Source of the DNA: a virus
Virus record (IMG/VR): IMGVR_UViG_3300045017_000165
Coordinates: 1-64,000 of that record
DNA: 64,000 bases
Reading direction: 5' to 3' (one strand)
Part shown: one piece after another, positions 1 to 8,685 of the stretch
Position numbering within the stretch: the stretch's first letter is position 1
How the letters are laid out: the number at the start of each line of letters is the position of its first letter
The notes under the pieces: model-generated
The model's input: only the letters and a program-made list of their open reading frames with translations
Database searches by the model: none
What the model was told of the DNA's origin: nothing
Program-made: the position numbers and the translations under genes

Positions 1-1
1 T

Positions 2-334
2 AGTCCCACAGTTACTAGTACCGCCGCAGTTCCTGTTCCTGATTTAAGTTTAACAGTAACAACTGCGAAAGAGGCTCTTGAAATTTCTTATAACATGAAC
101 GTAAATAACTCGTCTTCTACAGAGTTTACGGCGACTCATATATCTGTAGATGGAAAACCAGCTTCGTCAGCGCGTATATCAAGAAATGCCATTACCTACT
201 ACTCTATTCATAGTGAAGAAATCATAGTTCCAGTGGCACCTGGAACACACAAGGTTGATATCTATTGGTTTGTGTCAGCAGGAACTGGAACTTCTCAGTC
301 TACTAATCGTTATTTAAAAGTTAAGGAAATCTAA
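2..334 (+). CDS. Tail fibre protein, C-terminal part (5' end outside window)
   Basis: The frame is open from the first bases of the window to the stop at 332-334, so this is the 3' end of a longer gene and not a small gene starting at the ATG at 95. The last 110 residues match the C-terminal domain of the 787-residue protein at 1411-3774: both carry a (V/I)Y(I/V)DG-type strand region, then 'APGTHKVDIYW' here and 'SAGVHKVDMYW' there, and both end in a K/R-E-I tail. It is therefore a paralogous beta-sandwich tail fibre or receptor-binding module. The stop is followed by the same junction (GGAAATCTAATATG) seen after the paralogue, which suggests duplication of the whole cassette. Confidence 0.8.
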   Translation, partial: SPTVTSTAAVPVPDLSLTVTTAKEALEISYNMNVNNSSSTEFTATHISVDGKPASSARISRNAITYYSIHSEEIIVPVAPGTHKVDIYWFVSAGTGTSQSTNRYLKVKEI

Positions 335-335
335 T

Positions 336-707
336 ATGATAATGATCCAATTAGAATGGAAATCTTATAATATATCTCTCGCAAAGGTTGAGGAATGGAT
401 GCGAGCCAATTGTGGTGAGCATTATTGTGGTAATCAAGCCACTACTTGCCTCGAGCTTTGGTTTACTGAAGAGCCGGGTGAGGCGGTTCGTACTGCCATT
501 GCGACTTACTGGGACGAGATGACTGACCAGAGTGTAGAAGCTGCCGCCTATTTTAGCCAAGCCGCTGCCACAGCAGCCGAAAAAGCTGCACGCGAGGACA
601 TGGTCACCAAGTCATTCGACCAGCTCTCCACCCAGCAGAAGAAGATTCTCGCGCAAGTTGCACTAACCAATAGCGATTATCAAACTTTAATTTCCGTCTA
701 CTCCTAA
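336..707 (+). CDS. Hypothetical protein, 123 residues, Ala-rich C-terminal helix
   Basis: I do not recognise this protein. It starts one base after the stop of the preceding fibre gene, with AAGGAAA as ribosome binding site. The N-terminal third is mixed and contains several aromatic residues and three cysteines. The middle is a long Ala/Glu-rich helix (about residues 66-90), followed by a short helical tail with 'LSTQQKKILAQVAL'. There is no signal peptide or membrane segment. Its position between two tail fibre genes suggests a fibre-associated role such as an assembly chaperone or connector, but that is inference from context only. Confidence 0.65.
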   Translation: MIMIQLEWKSYNISLAKVEEWMRANCGEHYCGNQATTCLELWFTEEPGEAVRTAIATYWDEMTDQSVEAAAYFSQAAATAAEKAAREDMVTKSFDQLSTQQKKILAQVALTNSDYQTLISVYS

Positions 708-724
708 GTAAGAGGAACTAGCCC

Positions 725-1414
725 ATGAGCGTAAGCGGAACACCTCAAAAAAGAGCCGGACAACAAGGCGTATGCCTTGTTTACGCGCTCACCGATTTGG
801 AAAAAGGTATCCGCTACGTTGGCAAGAGTAGTAATGGAATGTATCGCCCCGTCGCTCACATGCTACCAAGACTCTATAATGGTCCCCTAAAGAAAACTCA
901 TTTGTATAACTGGATACGGAAAACTCTTTCTACGGGAGAGACTCCTCAAATAATCGTGGTAGAGTATTGCGGTAAGGAAAATCTTGCTGAACGCGAGATA
1001 TACTGGATTAAAAAATTTCGCTCGGATGGATTTGAGCTTTGCAATGGTACTAACGGTGGTGAGGGAACTTTTGGACGAAAGTGGTCAGAAGAGCGTAAAA
1101 GAAAATTCAGCGAATCAAGGCGAGGAATAAAGTTTTCTAAAGAGCATGTGGAAAAATTGAGACTAGCTCACATCGGTATCCCCTCTGGAAGAAAGGGAGT
1201 AAGGTCATCACCGTCCACAATCGAAAAAATTAAACTAGCTCAGGCGCACCGCCGAAAACCTATTATCGAGATGACAACCGGATTAATTTTCCAGTCTATC
1301 AGAGAAGCGCAAAATTATTTCAAACTGGATAAGCATGCTATAGTTAAAAATGCGCGTGGCTTAGTAAAAAATAAACTAGGACTAGAATTCAAATTTTTAG
1401 GAGATAACCAATGA
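725..1414 (+). CDS. GIY-YIG homing endonuclease with NUMOD3 and NUMOD1 modules
   Basis: The N-terminal 95 residues form a GIY-YIG nuclease domain: 'LVYALTD' (the GIY-equivalent strand), then 'GIRYVGKS' (the YIG-equivalent strand) and a catalytic-type Glu in 'NLAEREIYWI'. Two NUMOD3-like DNA-binding repeats follow ('GRKWSEERKRKFSESRRG' and 'GIKFSKEHVEKLRLAHIG', about residues 117-152). A C-terminal NUMOD1-like helix-turn-helix (about 177-225) begins at 'PIIEMTTG'. This order is typical of free-standing phage homing endonucleases, which cut intein- or intron-free or allelic sites and spread by recombination. It is inserted between two fibre genes, and its stop overlaps the next start (ATGA). 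It could promote exchange of the flanking fibre genes. Confidence 0.92.
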   Translation: MSVSGTPQKRAGQQGVCLVYALTDLEKGIRYVGKSSNGMYRPVAHMLPRLYNGPLKKTHLYNWIRKTLSTGETPQIIVVEYCGKENLAEREIYWIKKFRSDGFELCNGTNGGEGTFGRKWSEERKRKFSESRRGIKFSKEHVEKLRLAHIGIPSGRKGVRSSPSTIEKIKLAQAHRRKPIIEMTTGLIFQSIREAQNYFKLDKHAIVKNARGLVKNKLGLEFKFLGDNQ

Positions 1415-3774
1415 GTATTAGAACGCCACGGCTGGACTACATAGAATGTAACGCTCTGCTTGCCGGCTCCGTTATGCAGGCTCAGGGCTACACTAACATC
1501 GTATCTGCAAACAAAATATCACTTCCCGTAATTCCCAATCAGCCAGGTTACACATCTATTGTTAACCGCGCCAAAATTGTAGATCTAGCAAACGACGCTG
1601 GCGTGCGAATGGGTGTTGAGCGCATCATGACTCAACAGATCTACCCGTTGCAGGATGAGTTCGGTCCCAACGGTGAGCTTGTTCATGGCGTAGTAAACGA
1701 CAACTTGGGGCAGATTAGGTTTGTGGGAAGTTGGAGCAGTTCCAAGACTAGTGAAGGGATATTCAATGGTCCCGGCGCAAGCGGTGATTTTGTAGAAATC
1801 ACTTTTTACGGCACTGGATTAAGCGTTCTATTTTTAAATTATGCTAGTAGTAGAACTGCGTCAGTAAGTGTTGACGGAGGTTCTCCTAATGTGGTCACTT
1901 TGTCAACGACCTCTAGCTCTATTGTACTGACTGGTAGGGGCTATAGTCAAAATGTGGTGTATAATTTGGTATCCAATCTTACTCCAGGATTGCATACCGT
2001 AAAAATTGTAGAAAATACGTTTGAAATATATGGCTTCGAGATCCTAAACGAATCTTCCACTCTGAACGTTCGTCCAGGTACTATCTGTGGCAACAGCTCG
2101 AAGAACACATTGGCTGCTGCTCAGAACGTCGCCTATAAAACTGGATTTGATAATATCCTTGATGCCAACGTCGGCACTAAGGGCGGCTGCGCTCTGACCT
2201 ATATCAAGTCGGATAACACTTTTGGTAAAGCGTTTACCCCTACAGATGCTACCGCTCTTTACCTCACCAATACAAATCACGCCAATGAAGAGATTGTAAG
2301 AACTTACAACTGGAGAGAGTTTGGTTGTGGTAGAAGTGATGATTTTAGTACACTTGTCTCAACATCGAACAGGGCATTTACTATTGATGATGGTACAGTA
2401 ACTTTAATCTGTACTAGTGCGGCTAATTATACAGCGAAACGAGAGTGCTTTCTCCCTAATGCCAGTTCCGCATTCTGGACTTTTATCTTCGTAGGAACAG
2501 GATTGGATATTCTTGTAAATGATATCGGATCTGGAACTGTTGATACTAACACCATGTACGTTGATGGAGTATCGGTAGGGACCGCATTTTCAGGATCTAT
2601 AGTAAATGGTAGGGAGTACGTAGTTAAATTATGCTCTGGTTTACCATATGGAACGCATACGGTAAAAATTTTAAGAACATCATTTGCTGTGGGCTTTCCA
2701 GCTGTTGCTAATTTCATCGTCTACGCCCCCAAGACACCATCCTTGCCAGTTGGTGCGATTGAACCCGCTAAGTATTATGTCCTTGCGAATGCTGCAGCTA
2801 ACACAGTAGCAGGGCTAGAAACAATTAGTACAGGTGTGATCAGAAAAACTTGTCTTCGAGAATTAACTTATATCCAGGGAACAGGGGGATCACAGGATTG
2901 GATTGCGTCAGTAGATTTAGGCTATCTAAATGCTTCTAGTGTTGCAACCAATAGAACTGGTGTTTTTCGCTACACGTTTTACGGCACAGGATTTGATCTT
3001 AGAATTCGTTCTGCGGGCGACCAAACAGCAAGCGCACAGGTGATGCTACAAAGTTTGTCAACTGGGGGCTCACTGGTTAATTTGACATCAACCAACTTCC
3101 CCACAATGACAAGTAGTACTTATCAGTACCTTTCATTTACACCTTCAACCGGAATTTTAAACTGTAATAATGCTACCACTAATAATGGTAATGGTTTGGT
3201 GATTAAAGATCTTCCATTAGGGTTGTATACTGTACAGTTCACTAACAACAACGCCGCTTCCTATCTCAATCCGTGTTGTATTGACATCATCACTCCGATC
3301 CACTCCCCAAAGTCGAACTTCCAAGCGGATCTTCAGAACACTCTGCCAGTGGGCTCGAACTCCATTTGTGATCTTAGAACGTTCGGGCAGATGGCTGCTC
3401 AAGGCAAAGCATGGGCGCAGGCAGTTGGTATTGCAAGTAATCCTACAACAACATCATCTTCTTATATTCCCTGTCCTAACATGAGTGTTACAATTAAAAC
3501 TGGAAATTCCAGATTAGCTGTATCCTTTGTGTTTGTAGGGGGAGCGCATTATTCTGGTGCTACTTACGGTTGTAGAATTTATATTGATGGTGTTGCTGTT
3601 AGCCCAGAAACTAGAACAACTAGTGCACCAGGCGCACAAGCAACAGCAACACAAGTTATGGAATTCCCAGTATCAGCAGGGGTTCATAAAGTGGACATGT
3701 ATTGGGCAGTGTATGGTGGGGCAACACTAACTGCACAAGATACTTTTAGATCACTCACAGTGAGGGAAATCTAA
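1411..3774 (+). CDS. Tail fibre / receptor-binding protein with repeated beta domains
   Basis: A 787-residue virion protein with no transmembrane segment. The N-terminal 100 residues look like an attachment region. Three internal modules each carry an F-(Y/V)-GTG-(L/F) strand and end in a 'G.(H/Y)TV(K/Q)' strand; they begin near residues 130, 355 and 520. They are separated by Cys-containing linkers. The last 120 residues match the fragment at 2-334. The pattern fits stacked beta-sandwich or lectin-like modules of a long fibre that contacts the host surface. The start overlaps the endonuclease stop by 4 bases. I infer adhesin function from architecture; there is no catalytic motif. Confidence 0.75.
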   Translation: MSIRTPRLDYIECNALLAGSVMQAQGYTNIVSANKISLPVIPNQPGYTSIVNRAKIVDLANDAGVRMGVERIMTQQIYPLQDEFGPNGELVHGVVNDNLGQIRFVGSWSSSKTSEGIFNGPGASGDFVEITFYGTGLSVLFLNYASSRTASVSVDGGSPNVVTLSTTSSSIVLTGRGYSQNVVYNLVSNLTPGLHTVKIVENTFEIYGFEILNESSTLNVRPGTICGNSSKNTLAAAQNVAYKTGFDNILDANVGTKGGCALTYIKSDNTFGKAFTPTDATALYLTNTNHANEEIVRTYNWREFGCGRSDDFSTLVSTSNRAFTIDDGTVTLICTSAANYTAKRECFLPNASSAFWTFIFVGTGLDILVNDIGSGTVDTNTMYVDGVSVGTAFSGSIVNGREYVVKLCSGLPYGTHTVKILRTSFAVGFPAVANFIVYAPKTPSLPVGAIEPAKYYVLANAAANTVAGLETISTGVIRKTCLRELTYIQGTGGSQDWIASVDLGYLNASSVATNRTGVFRYTFYGTGFDLRIRSAGDQTASAQVMLQSLSTGGSLVNLTSTNFPTMTSSTYQYLSFTPSTGILNCNNATTNNGNGLVIKDLPLGLYTVQFTNNNAASYLNPCCIDIITPIHSPKSNFQADLQNTLPVGSNSICDLRTFGQMAAQGKAWAQAVGIASNPTTTSSSYIPCPNMSVTIKTGNSRLAVSFVFVGGAHYSGATYGCRIYIDGVAVSPETRTTSAPGAQATATQVMEFPVSAGVHKVDMYWAVYGGATLTAQDTFRSLTVREI

Positions 3775-3775
3775 T

Positions 3776-4549
3776 ATGAGTACGAAATGGTTTGAAGATT
3801 ACATCCCTGCTCTAGTACAGGTGAACTCTACCTCTATTAAATTGCCTTCTGGTGGACATATTACTTTGGGTGGCAAACAGTATCATCTGACAAGCGACAT
3901 TTTCGCCACCCTGCCAACACTTGCAGCTTGCACCCTCTACATGGTCTACTTTGTAAATGGCGGCTCTCCCTCATTAGTCGTCTCCACCAACGTAAATTCT
4001 GTTGGTCCTGCGGGTTATTCAACTTTTAAGCTGGTCGGGGCATTTTACGCTAACGGATTAACGAGCGTTGGATTTGGAAGTTTTGTGAATTTAAATGGTA
4101 CTCCCACCACCAAATGGATGGGGTACACGCCATCAATAACTTCCTTATCCGGGACCGTCGTTAACTACACCACTAACTTCAATTATCGACGTACAGGATC
4201 AACCGTTTACATCAAAGGTGAAGTTTCTTTTACAGGTGCCAGTGGCACATGGGTGCAATTTAGATTTTCTCCACCTGTGGCTACAGTTATAACACCTGCA
4301 GAAGGTGCCGTTGGATTTTGGAATACTTTAGATGCGGGTGTCTTAAATTACGGATTAGGCTACGTATGGGAAGTTGGAAATGGGACACTCGGATTGCGAA
4401 CCCAATCCGACGGGGGCACAAATAGATTAACAGGGACAGAAACATCAAGTACCTCTCCTTTCACTTTCAGCACTGGCGATTTTATTTACATCTGTGAGTT
4501 TCCTTTGGCAGTACCTACGTGGTCAGAAACTCCCATCCAATTTTTGTAA
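3776..4549 (+). CDS. Tail fibre or spike protein, C-terminal tip type
   Basis: A 257-residue Gly/Thr/Ser-rich beta protein. The first 110 residues include 'LPSGGHITLGGKQYHLTSD', resembling a short attachment domain. The C-terminal half, with 'TTNFNYRRTGSTVYIKGEVSF', resembles the jelly-roll tips found on many phage fibres ('..w.riG..v.v.g.v.f'). It starts one base after the stop of the 787-residue fibre gene, with GAGGGAAA upstream, so the two are co-translated and probably belong to the same tail appendage. There are no enzymatic residues or signal peptide. Confidence 0.65.
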   Translation: MSTKWFEDYIPALVQVNSTSIKLPSGGHITLGGKQYHLTSDIFATLPTLAACTLYMVYFVNGGSPSLVVSTNVNSVGPAGYSTFKLVGAFYANGLTSVGFGSFVNLNGTPTTKWMGYTPSITSLSGTVVNYTTNFNYRRTGSTVYIKGEVSFTGASGTWVQFRFSPPVATVITPAEGAVGFWNTLDAGVLNYGLGYVWEVGNGTLGLRTQSDGGTNRLTGTETSSTSPFTFSTGDFIYICEFPLAVPTWSETPIQFL

Positions 4550-4562
4550 TTTGAGGTAATTT

Positions 4563-5831
4563 ATGAGCGTAATCGGCAAGACAAACACAGGATTCGTAAA
4601 GCAGGTTGTCAAGGAGTCACGCTCCATAGCGAGGGTGGCGAAGAGCCTCAAGTTCGCTCACAAGGCTAATGCCGGCGAGACCTCGCTGAACCTGCAGTCC
4701 CTTAGCGCGCCTACGGAGATGATAGCTAATGGCTTCGTACAGCCTTCGGTTGCTGATTTGCTTGCAGCGAAGCTACTCACCAACCGCAACAATCTTAGAC
4801 TCAAATCTTCAATTCGTAACATTGAAGAATTCCTAGACTTCAAAGTTATTGACGACACTCTCATTCAGTTCATCTCCCCATTTGTAGCACTTCAAGATGA
4901 AATATTTACTGGTGTTATTAGTGACAACGTTCGCACCGGCTACGGTCTGCTTGATGCTGTACCGTTTGCTGTGACTGCAACTTTGGCTGAAGGTACTACA
5001 GACATTAGTCTTGGCGTACCTGTGCCAACATCGGGTATTTATGGGAGCCAGATCCCAAGCATCTTGGTAATGCGTTCAGGCGTGCCTATGGTGCAAAACG
5101 TCGGCAACTCGCCGAGTGGTGAAGGTAACTACTACCTCGTTCCGCAATCAACTGGCGGATCTTCTAGCCTGCTCCGCTTCAACGACGTTGGTGCGACGGG
5201 CGGCGAGCCGGTGATCATCACCCCGATCGGCAACATGCCGTTTCTTGGCACTGACTCAATGAACTCCGTTATGGAATCGGTGAACGGTGCGGTCAATGCG
5301 ATGAAGCCGTACTTGGCTGACGCTTGCGGCGTGGACACTAGCGCGTTCGGCAGCAACCCGAGCTACTCGGACCTTAGACAGTTTGGGGATACTGTTACAA
5401 ACCACACAGCAACGCTTGCGAATAATGAAACTCGAATCTCAGCAATTGAAAATCTTCCTTGGGTAACATTCTCTGCTGTGTGGAGAAATGGATCTGGTGT
5501 TCAGTTTACTCCCAGCGTTTCTTCTTTTGCAGAGCACGCAGTGTTAGGAAAAATTTTATATGTACACGCACGAATGATTCACTCAGGAGCGTTGGGTGGA
5601 AGTATACGTCTAGACTTACCCAGCGGTCATACACTAAGTACTAATTTCAATGATTATGATTGTTCAGGTTCTGTTTTAATTCGACAAAATGGAGCTGGAA
5701 CTTGGCCTGTAACAGGAGTCATGACTGGGAGTGCTACAGGGAATATCTTGATTGTCTTTCCTAATTCAGGTGATTTTAATACTGCAGCGGAACAGCGCGT
5801 AATGATTAATGCGATTATTCCACTACAATAA
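4563..5831 (+). CDS. Tail fibre-associated structural protein, 422 residues
   Basis: The N-terminal 70 residues are basic and helical ('KQVVKESRSIARVAKSLKFAHKA'-like). An alpha/beta middle with 'SIRNIEEFLDFKVIDD' follows. A short coiled-coil (about 275-300, 'HTATLANNETRISAIENLPW') then leads into a C-terminal beta domain of about 120 residues. A coiled stalk followed by a beta tip is a common phage fibre plan. It may be the hub that links fibre tips to the virion. The ribosome binding site is GAGGTAAT, 5 bases before the ATG. I do not recognise the family by name. Confidence 0.6.
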   Translation: MSVIGKTNTGFVKQVVKESRSIARVAKSLKFAHKANAGETSLNLQSLSAPTEMIANGFVQPSVADLLAAKLLTNRNNLRLKSSIRNIEEFLDFKVIDDTLIQFISPFVALQDEIFTGVISDNVRTGYGLLDAVPFAVTATLAEGTTDISLGVPVPTSGIYGSQIPSILVMRSGVPMVQNVGNSPSGEGNYYLVPQSTGGSSSLLRFNDVGATGGEPVIITPIGNMPFLGTDSMNSVMESVNGAVNAMKPYLADACGVDTSAFGSNPSYSDLRQFGDTVTNHTATLANNETRISAIENLPWVTFSAVWRNGSGVQFTPSVSSFAEHAVLGKILYVHARMIHSGALGGSIRLDLPSGHTLSTNFNDYDCSGSVLIRQNGAGTWPVTGVMTGSATGNILIVFPNSGDFNTAAEQRVMINAIIPLQ

Positions 5832-5854
5832 AGATTGTCGAATAAGAGGAATCT

Positions 5855-6883
5855 ATGAAATCTTCACTAATCAGCTCAACAATTCCATGGGCAAAGAACC
5901 ATCTCATCAATGGCGCGTTTGATATTTGGCAGCGTGGGACGAGTGGAACTGTGGTGGCTAGTACACCAACTTATTTTGTTGATCGACTTAGAAGTTATTC
6001 TGTTGGTGTGAATCATGCTATTTCTAGGGTTACTCCCATAATCTCCACAAACGAGTATTATTATAACTACGCTCTTCGTTACGCAAATAGTGTGGGAACA
6101 ACTGGAACTAGGCATTCTATTTCTCAAACAATGGAAGCCTTTAATGGGGCTAACCTTTACAGTAAACTCGCGACGTTCTCATTCTGGATTCGCGCCGACA
6201 AATCATACACGTTCGCGGCAAATGCGTGGAATGGGACGAAGATGTTTACCAAGAATTTCAGCGTCACCACAAGTTGGCAGCGTGTTAGCATCATCATCCC
6301 ATTCACTGAAATGCCTAATAGTTTTTCAGGAGCTTACAGCTATGACACGATTATTACTGCCAAGCCACTAAATCTTGGTGCAGATAACACTTGGAATATA
6401 GGTGATGTTTCTGGTGTTACTGGTACTACTTACGCGTTCGGTGCCACAACATCTGACTGGTTCGAGACTACAGGTTGGATGTTGAATCTCGGCACTGTTG
6501 CTGCGCCCTTCAGTCTCCATTCTATGGGTATCGGTTCTGAGTTCACGGAATGCCAACGATTCTGCCTAGTGCTAGGTTCGGGTAACGCTTTTGAAGTTTT
6601 TGGAAGCGGGTTTGCGGGGGGCACGTCAAACGCCTTTATCAATATTCCATTTGCGATCCGTATGAGAAGGGCACCTGATATCAGTACAAGCGCAGCTACG
6701 GACTTTTCGACCACTCATGCGGCAATTTCCCTTGTATTGGCGTCTTTCACAACACAAGCAAACGGAGACTTGGGTTGGTATTTTAACGGGACGCACACTG
6801 GGTCTGGATTTTCCACCAACGCAGCAGTTATTTTCAGGAACCAAACCGGAAATGCGAAAATCTATATTTCTGCGGAATTATAA
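5855..6883 (+). CDS. Tail fibre / putative carbohydrate-binding adhesin ('LINGAFDIWQRG' family)
   Basis: A 342-residue protein that opens with 'INGAFDIWQRGTSGT', a signature common at the start of phage tail and glycan-binding modules. 'FSFWIRADKSYTF' and 'SWQRVSIIIPFT' follow, as in carbohydrate-binding beta-sandwich modules. Near residue 228 is 'ECQRFCLVL', like the 'E.QRYY' motif seen in such tail proteins. It has a good ribosome binding site (AAGAGGAA). The first 32 residues are duplicated almost intact in the truncated copy at 7629-7832, so this cassette has been copied within the locus. It probably binds host-surface glycans; there are no catalytic motifs. Confidence 0.72.
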   Translation: MKSSLISSTIPWAKNHLINGAFDIWQRGTSGTVVASTPTYFVDRLRSYSVGVNHAISRVTPIISTNEYYYNYALRYANSVGTTGTRHSISQTMEAFNGANLYSKLATFSFWIRADKSYTFAANAWNGTKMFTKNFSVTTSWQRVSIIIPFTEMPNSFSGAYSYDTIITAKPLNLGADNTWNIGDVSGVTGTTYAFGATTSDWFETTGWMLNLGTVAAPFSLHSMGIGSEFTECQRFCLVLGSGNAFEVFGSGFAGGTSNAFINIPFAIRMRRAPDISTSAATDFSTTHAAISLVLASFTTQANGDLGWYFNGTHTGSGFSTNAAVIFRNQTGNAKIYISAEL

Positions 6884-6897
6884 AAGGAACCATTTAC

Positions 6898-7632
6898 ATG
6901 AAAAAACTATTACTGATTTTAGCTCTACTTCTCGGCAGTACCGCTTATGCGGCGCCAGTTACTCCTGCTGATCTTCAGCGAGTAAAAACTGCTGTCAATA
7001 CTCTACCAACCGTTCAGATATTTATTTCTGGTTCCGGAACCTATACTCCAACTTCTTCATTGGTTAAATGGATTCATGTACGAATGATTGGGGGCGGTGG
7101 TGGTGGGGGTGGCTCTATGACTACTCCAACTTCTGGTTCTAATGGTGGTACTACCACCTTTGGTACTCTTACTGCGAATGGGGGTAATGGAGGTTCTACT
7201 GGGTCTAGTGCTACGGGTGGAACAGGTGGAACTGGAACTATTGGATCTGGTTGGACAGGATTTTCTATTCAAGGTGCAAGAGGATGTCATCCTGCCTATG
7301 TTGCAGTTGCCAATTTAACTTTATCTGGATCTTGTGGAGGAAGTTCTCCTTTTGGTGGAGCTGGTTCTGGCTTTAATGGACTTCAGTGGGGTGGATCTTC
7401 TGCTTCAGGCAATTCTGGTTCTGGAGGAGCAGGAGGAATATATAGTAGTGGCGGTTATGGCGGTGGAGGTGGTGGTTCAGGGGGCTACATTGATGCCTAT
7501 AATTTTTCTCCTTTAGCATATTCTTACTCAGTAGGGGGCGGTGGTTCTGGAGGAACATCAGGTTTAGGTGCAGGATATCCAGGATCTAATGGTGGAAGTG
7601 GTATTATTATTGTCGAGGAACACTACAAATGA
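6898..7632 (+). CDS. Glycine-rich adhesin with N-terminal signal peptide
   Basis: The N-terminus is a classical Sec signal peptide: 'MKKLLLILALLLGSTAYAA' with cleavage expected after AYA. From about residue 60 the protein is dominated by Gly/Ser tracts, including a run of eight glycines, in the style of the glycine-rich loop adhesins of T-even gp38 and of prophage tail tips. It ends in 'GSNGGSGIIIVEEHY', a closing strand typical of this group. A Sec signal on a tail adhesin is unusual because virions assemble in the cytoplasm. Either the signal is a host-gene remnant, or the product is exported to coat or block receptors. The stop overlaps the next start (ATGA). Confidence 0.7.
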   Translation: MKKLLLILALLLGSTAYAAPVTPADLQRVKTAVNTLPTVQIFISGSGTYTPTSSLVKWIHVRMIGGGGGGGGSMTTPTSGSNGGTTTFGTLTANGGNGGSTGSSATGGTGGTGTIGSGWTGFSIQGARGCHPAYVAVANLTLSGSCGGSSPFGGAGSGFNGLQWGGSSASGNSGSGGAGGIYSSGGYGGGGGGSGGYIDAYNFSPLAYSYSVGGGGSGGTSGLGAGYPGSNGGSGIIIVEEHYK

Positions 7633-7832
7633 AATCTTCTCTAATCGAATCATCAATCCCTTGGGCAAAGAACTACTTCATTAACGGTGCCTTTGACCTT
7701 TGGCAGCGTGGTACGAGTGGAACTGCCGCTGCAGTTTGTACTCGATGGGTATCCGTTTCTTGGGTAGCTACTGGAACTGATGGTGCGGGTGGTTTAGGAA
7801 ATGGGCAATGGTCTGCTGAAGCTAAATTATGA
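7629..7832 (+). pseudogene. Truncated copy of the 5855-6883 adhesin gene
   Basis: Residues 1-33 are nearly identical to the start of the adhesin at 5855 ('MKSSLI.S.IPWAKN' and 'INGAFD.WQRGTSGT'). Similarity then stops, and the frame ends after 67 residues instead of 342. The remaining residues look like an unrelated, shortened beta segment. Its start overlaps the preceding stop, so it is still likely translated. I read it as a decayed fibre cassette rather than a functional gene, although a short product cannot be excluded. Confidence 0.65.
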
Positions 7833-7891
7833 TTCTTTCTATTCTCTTAATTATTCTTGTAGCTGTTGCTAGTGCCTTCATGGTGCATTAG
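7829..7891 (+). CDS. Possible 20-residue hydrophobic peptide
   Basis: An ATG overlaps the stop of the truncated adhesin copy (ATGA) and opens a frame encoding 'MILSILLIILVAVASAFMVH'. It is almost entirely hydrophobic and could form a single membrane segment or a leader. There is no separate ribosome binding site, so translation would depend on coupling. It may equally be a by-product of decay in this stretch. Low confidence. Confidence 0.2.
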   Translation: MILSILLIILVAVASAFMVH

Positions 7892-7989
7892 CCACTGGAA
7901 GTCAATGGTACTACTTCAATGGGTCTAGTTGGGTTTTATTTACCCCTGGAATAGAATTGAAGAAAGTAATCTTTATAAATGAAAACTAA
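7885..7989 (+). pseudogene. C-terminal tail fibre fragment without start
   Basis: In this frame the sequence reads 'ATGSQWYYFNGSSWVLFTPG' and ends at a stop inside the start of the lipase gene. The aromatic WYYFNG/SWV pattern looks like the closing strands of a fibre tip. There is no start codon with a ribosome binding site. It is probably the far end of the fibre gene whose beginning survives at 7629, with the middle deleted. Confidence 0.35.
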
Positions 7990-8623
7990 ACTCCAACTAT
8001 TAATTCAAGCGTGCATTAATTCTTACAACGGTAAGCATGGAGTAGTTCGTAAGGTATTTGATTCTGAGGAAAATTTTGAAGTAAATTCCTCGCAAGGATT
8101 TATTGGTAGGCTTGGTGAAAAGACCTACCTTATTTTTAGAGGTTCGGACGAGTTTGAAGACTGGAAACAAAATTTTCAGTTTAAAAAAGTGATGGCTCCT
8201 TTTTTCCATAATGACAACAATTCTCTAGTACATGAGGGGTTCTTACACTCCTATCTGAATATCCGTGACATTATCCTCAATAAGTTTAAAAACTTTGACG
8301 GATTAATTATAGCTGGGCACTCTCTTGGTGGAGCGCTTGCAACTCTGTGTGCGGTTGATCCATTGATTAACCTCACAAATGTAAGTTGCACTATTTTTGG
8401 TGCTCCGAGAGTAGGAAACCCGCACTTTGTTAAACTGTACGATCAGAAGATCCCTAGCACTCTTCGCGTAGTTTACGGCGGCGATCCAGTACCACAGGTC
8501 CCAATGCGTAGTCTTGGTTTCATGCACGTAGGCAAAGAATTTCATATCGGTCCGAAGTCTAAATTACCTAATCCTATTGACCATATGCCGCAGAAGTATC
8601 TCGAAGCTTTGAGTAAGCTTTAG
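7979..8623 (+). CDS. Class 3 lipase (alpha/beta hydrolase)
   Basis: A 214-residue alpha/beta hydrolase of the lipase class 3 family, which hydrolyses ester bonds of acylglycerols or phospholipids. The oxyanion-region strand is 'LIFRGSDEFEDW' (residues 51-62). The nucleophile elbow is 'GHSLGGALA' with Ser115. The catalytic acid is Asp169 in 'GGDPVPQVP' and the base is His202 in 'IDHMPQ'. All three catalytic residues and the family spacing are present, so an active enzyme is expected. There is no signal peptide. It lies within the tail fibre region, so it may be a virion-associated enzyme that attacks the host envelope during adsorption, or it may act late at lysis. No clear ribosome binding site precedes the ATG. 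Confidence 0.9.
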   Translation: MKTKLQLLIQACINSYNGKHGVVRKVFDSEENFEVNSSQGFIGRLGEKTYLIFRGSDEFEDWKQNFQFKKVMAPFFHNDNNSLVHEGFLHSYLNIRDIILNKFKNFDGLIIAGHSLGGALATLCAVDPLINLTNVSCTIFGAPRVGNPHFVKLYDQKIPSTLRVVYGGDPVPQVPMRSLGFMHVGKEFHIGPKSKLPNPIDHMPQKYLEALSKL

Positions 8624-8634
8624 TTTCAGCGTAG

Positions 8635-8663
8635 TTGTAGGGCACCTGTGTTCAAGCTATAAT
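8635..8663 (+). promoter_or_regulatory. Sigma70-like promoter for the 8686 tail operon
   Basis: TTGTAG at 8635-8640 and a perfect TATAAT at 8658-8663 are separated by 17 bases. They lie in the gap after the lipase gene, 23 bases before the next start codon. Confidence 0.6.
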
Positions 8664-8685
8664 CTAATCCTACTGCGGGGGTTAA

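Noticed and set aside
95-334. Stand-alone 79-residue gene starting at 95
   Set aside because: The frame is open to the left edge and homology to the 787-residue fibre extends upstream of 95, so it is the end of a larger gene.
7057-7558. Minus- and plus-strand frames opposite or beside the glycine-rich adhesin
   Set aside because: They arise from GGN-rich codons read in other frames; the signal-peptide frame is the coherent one.
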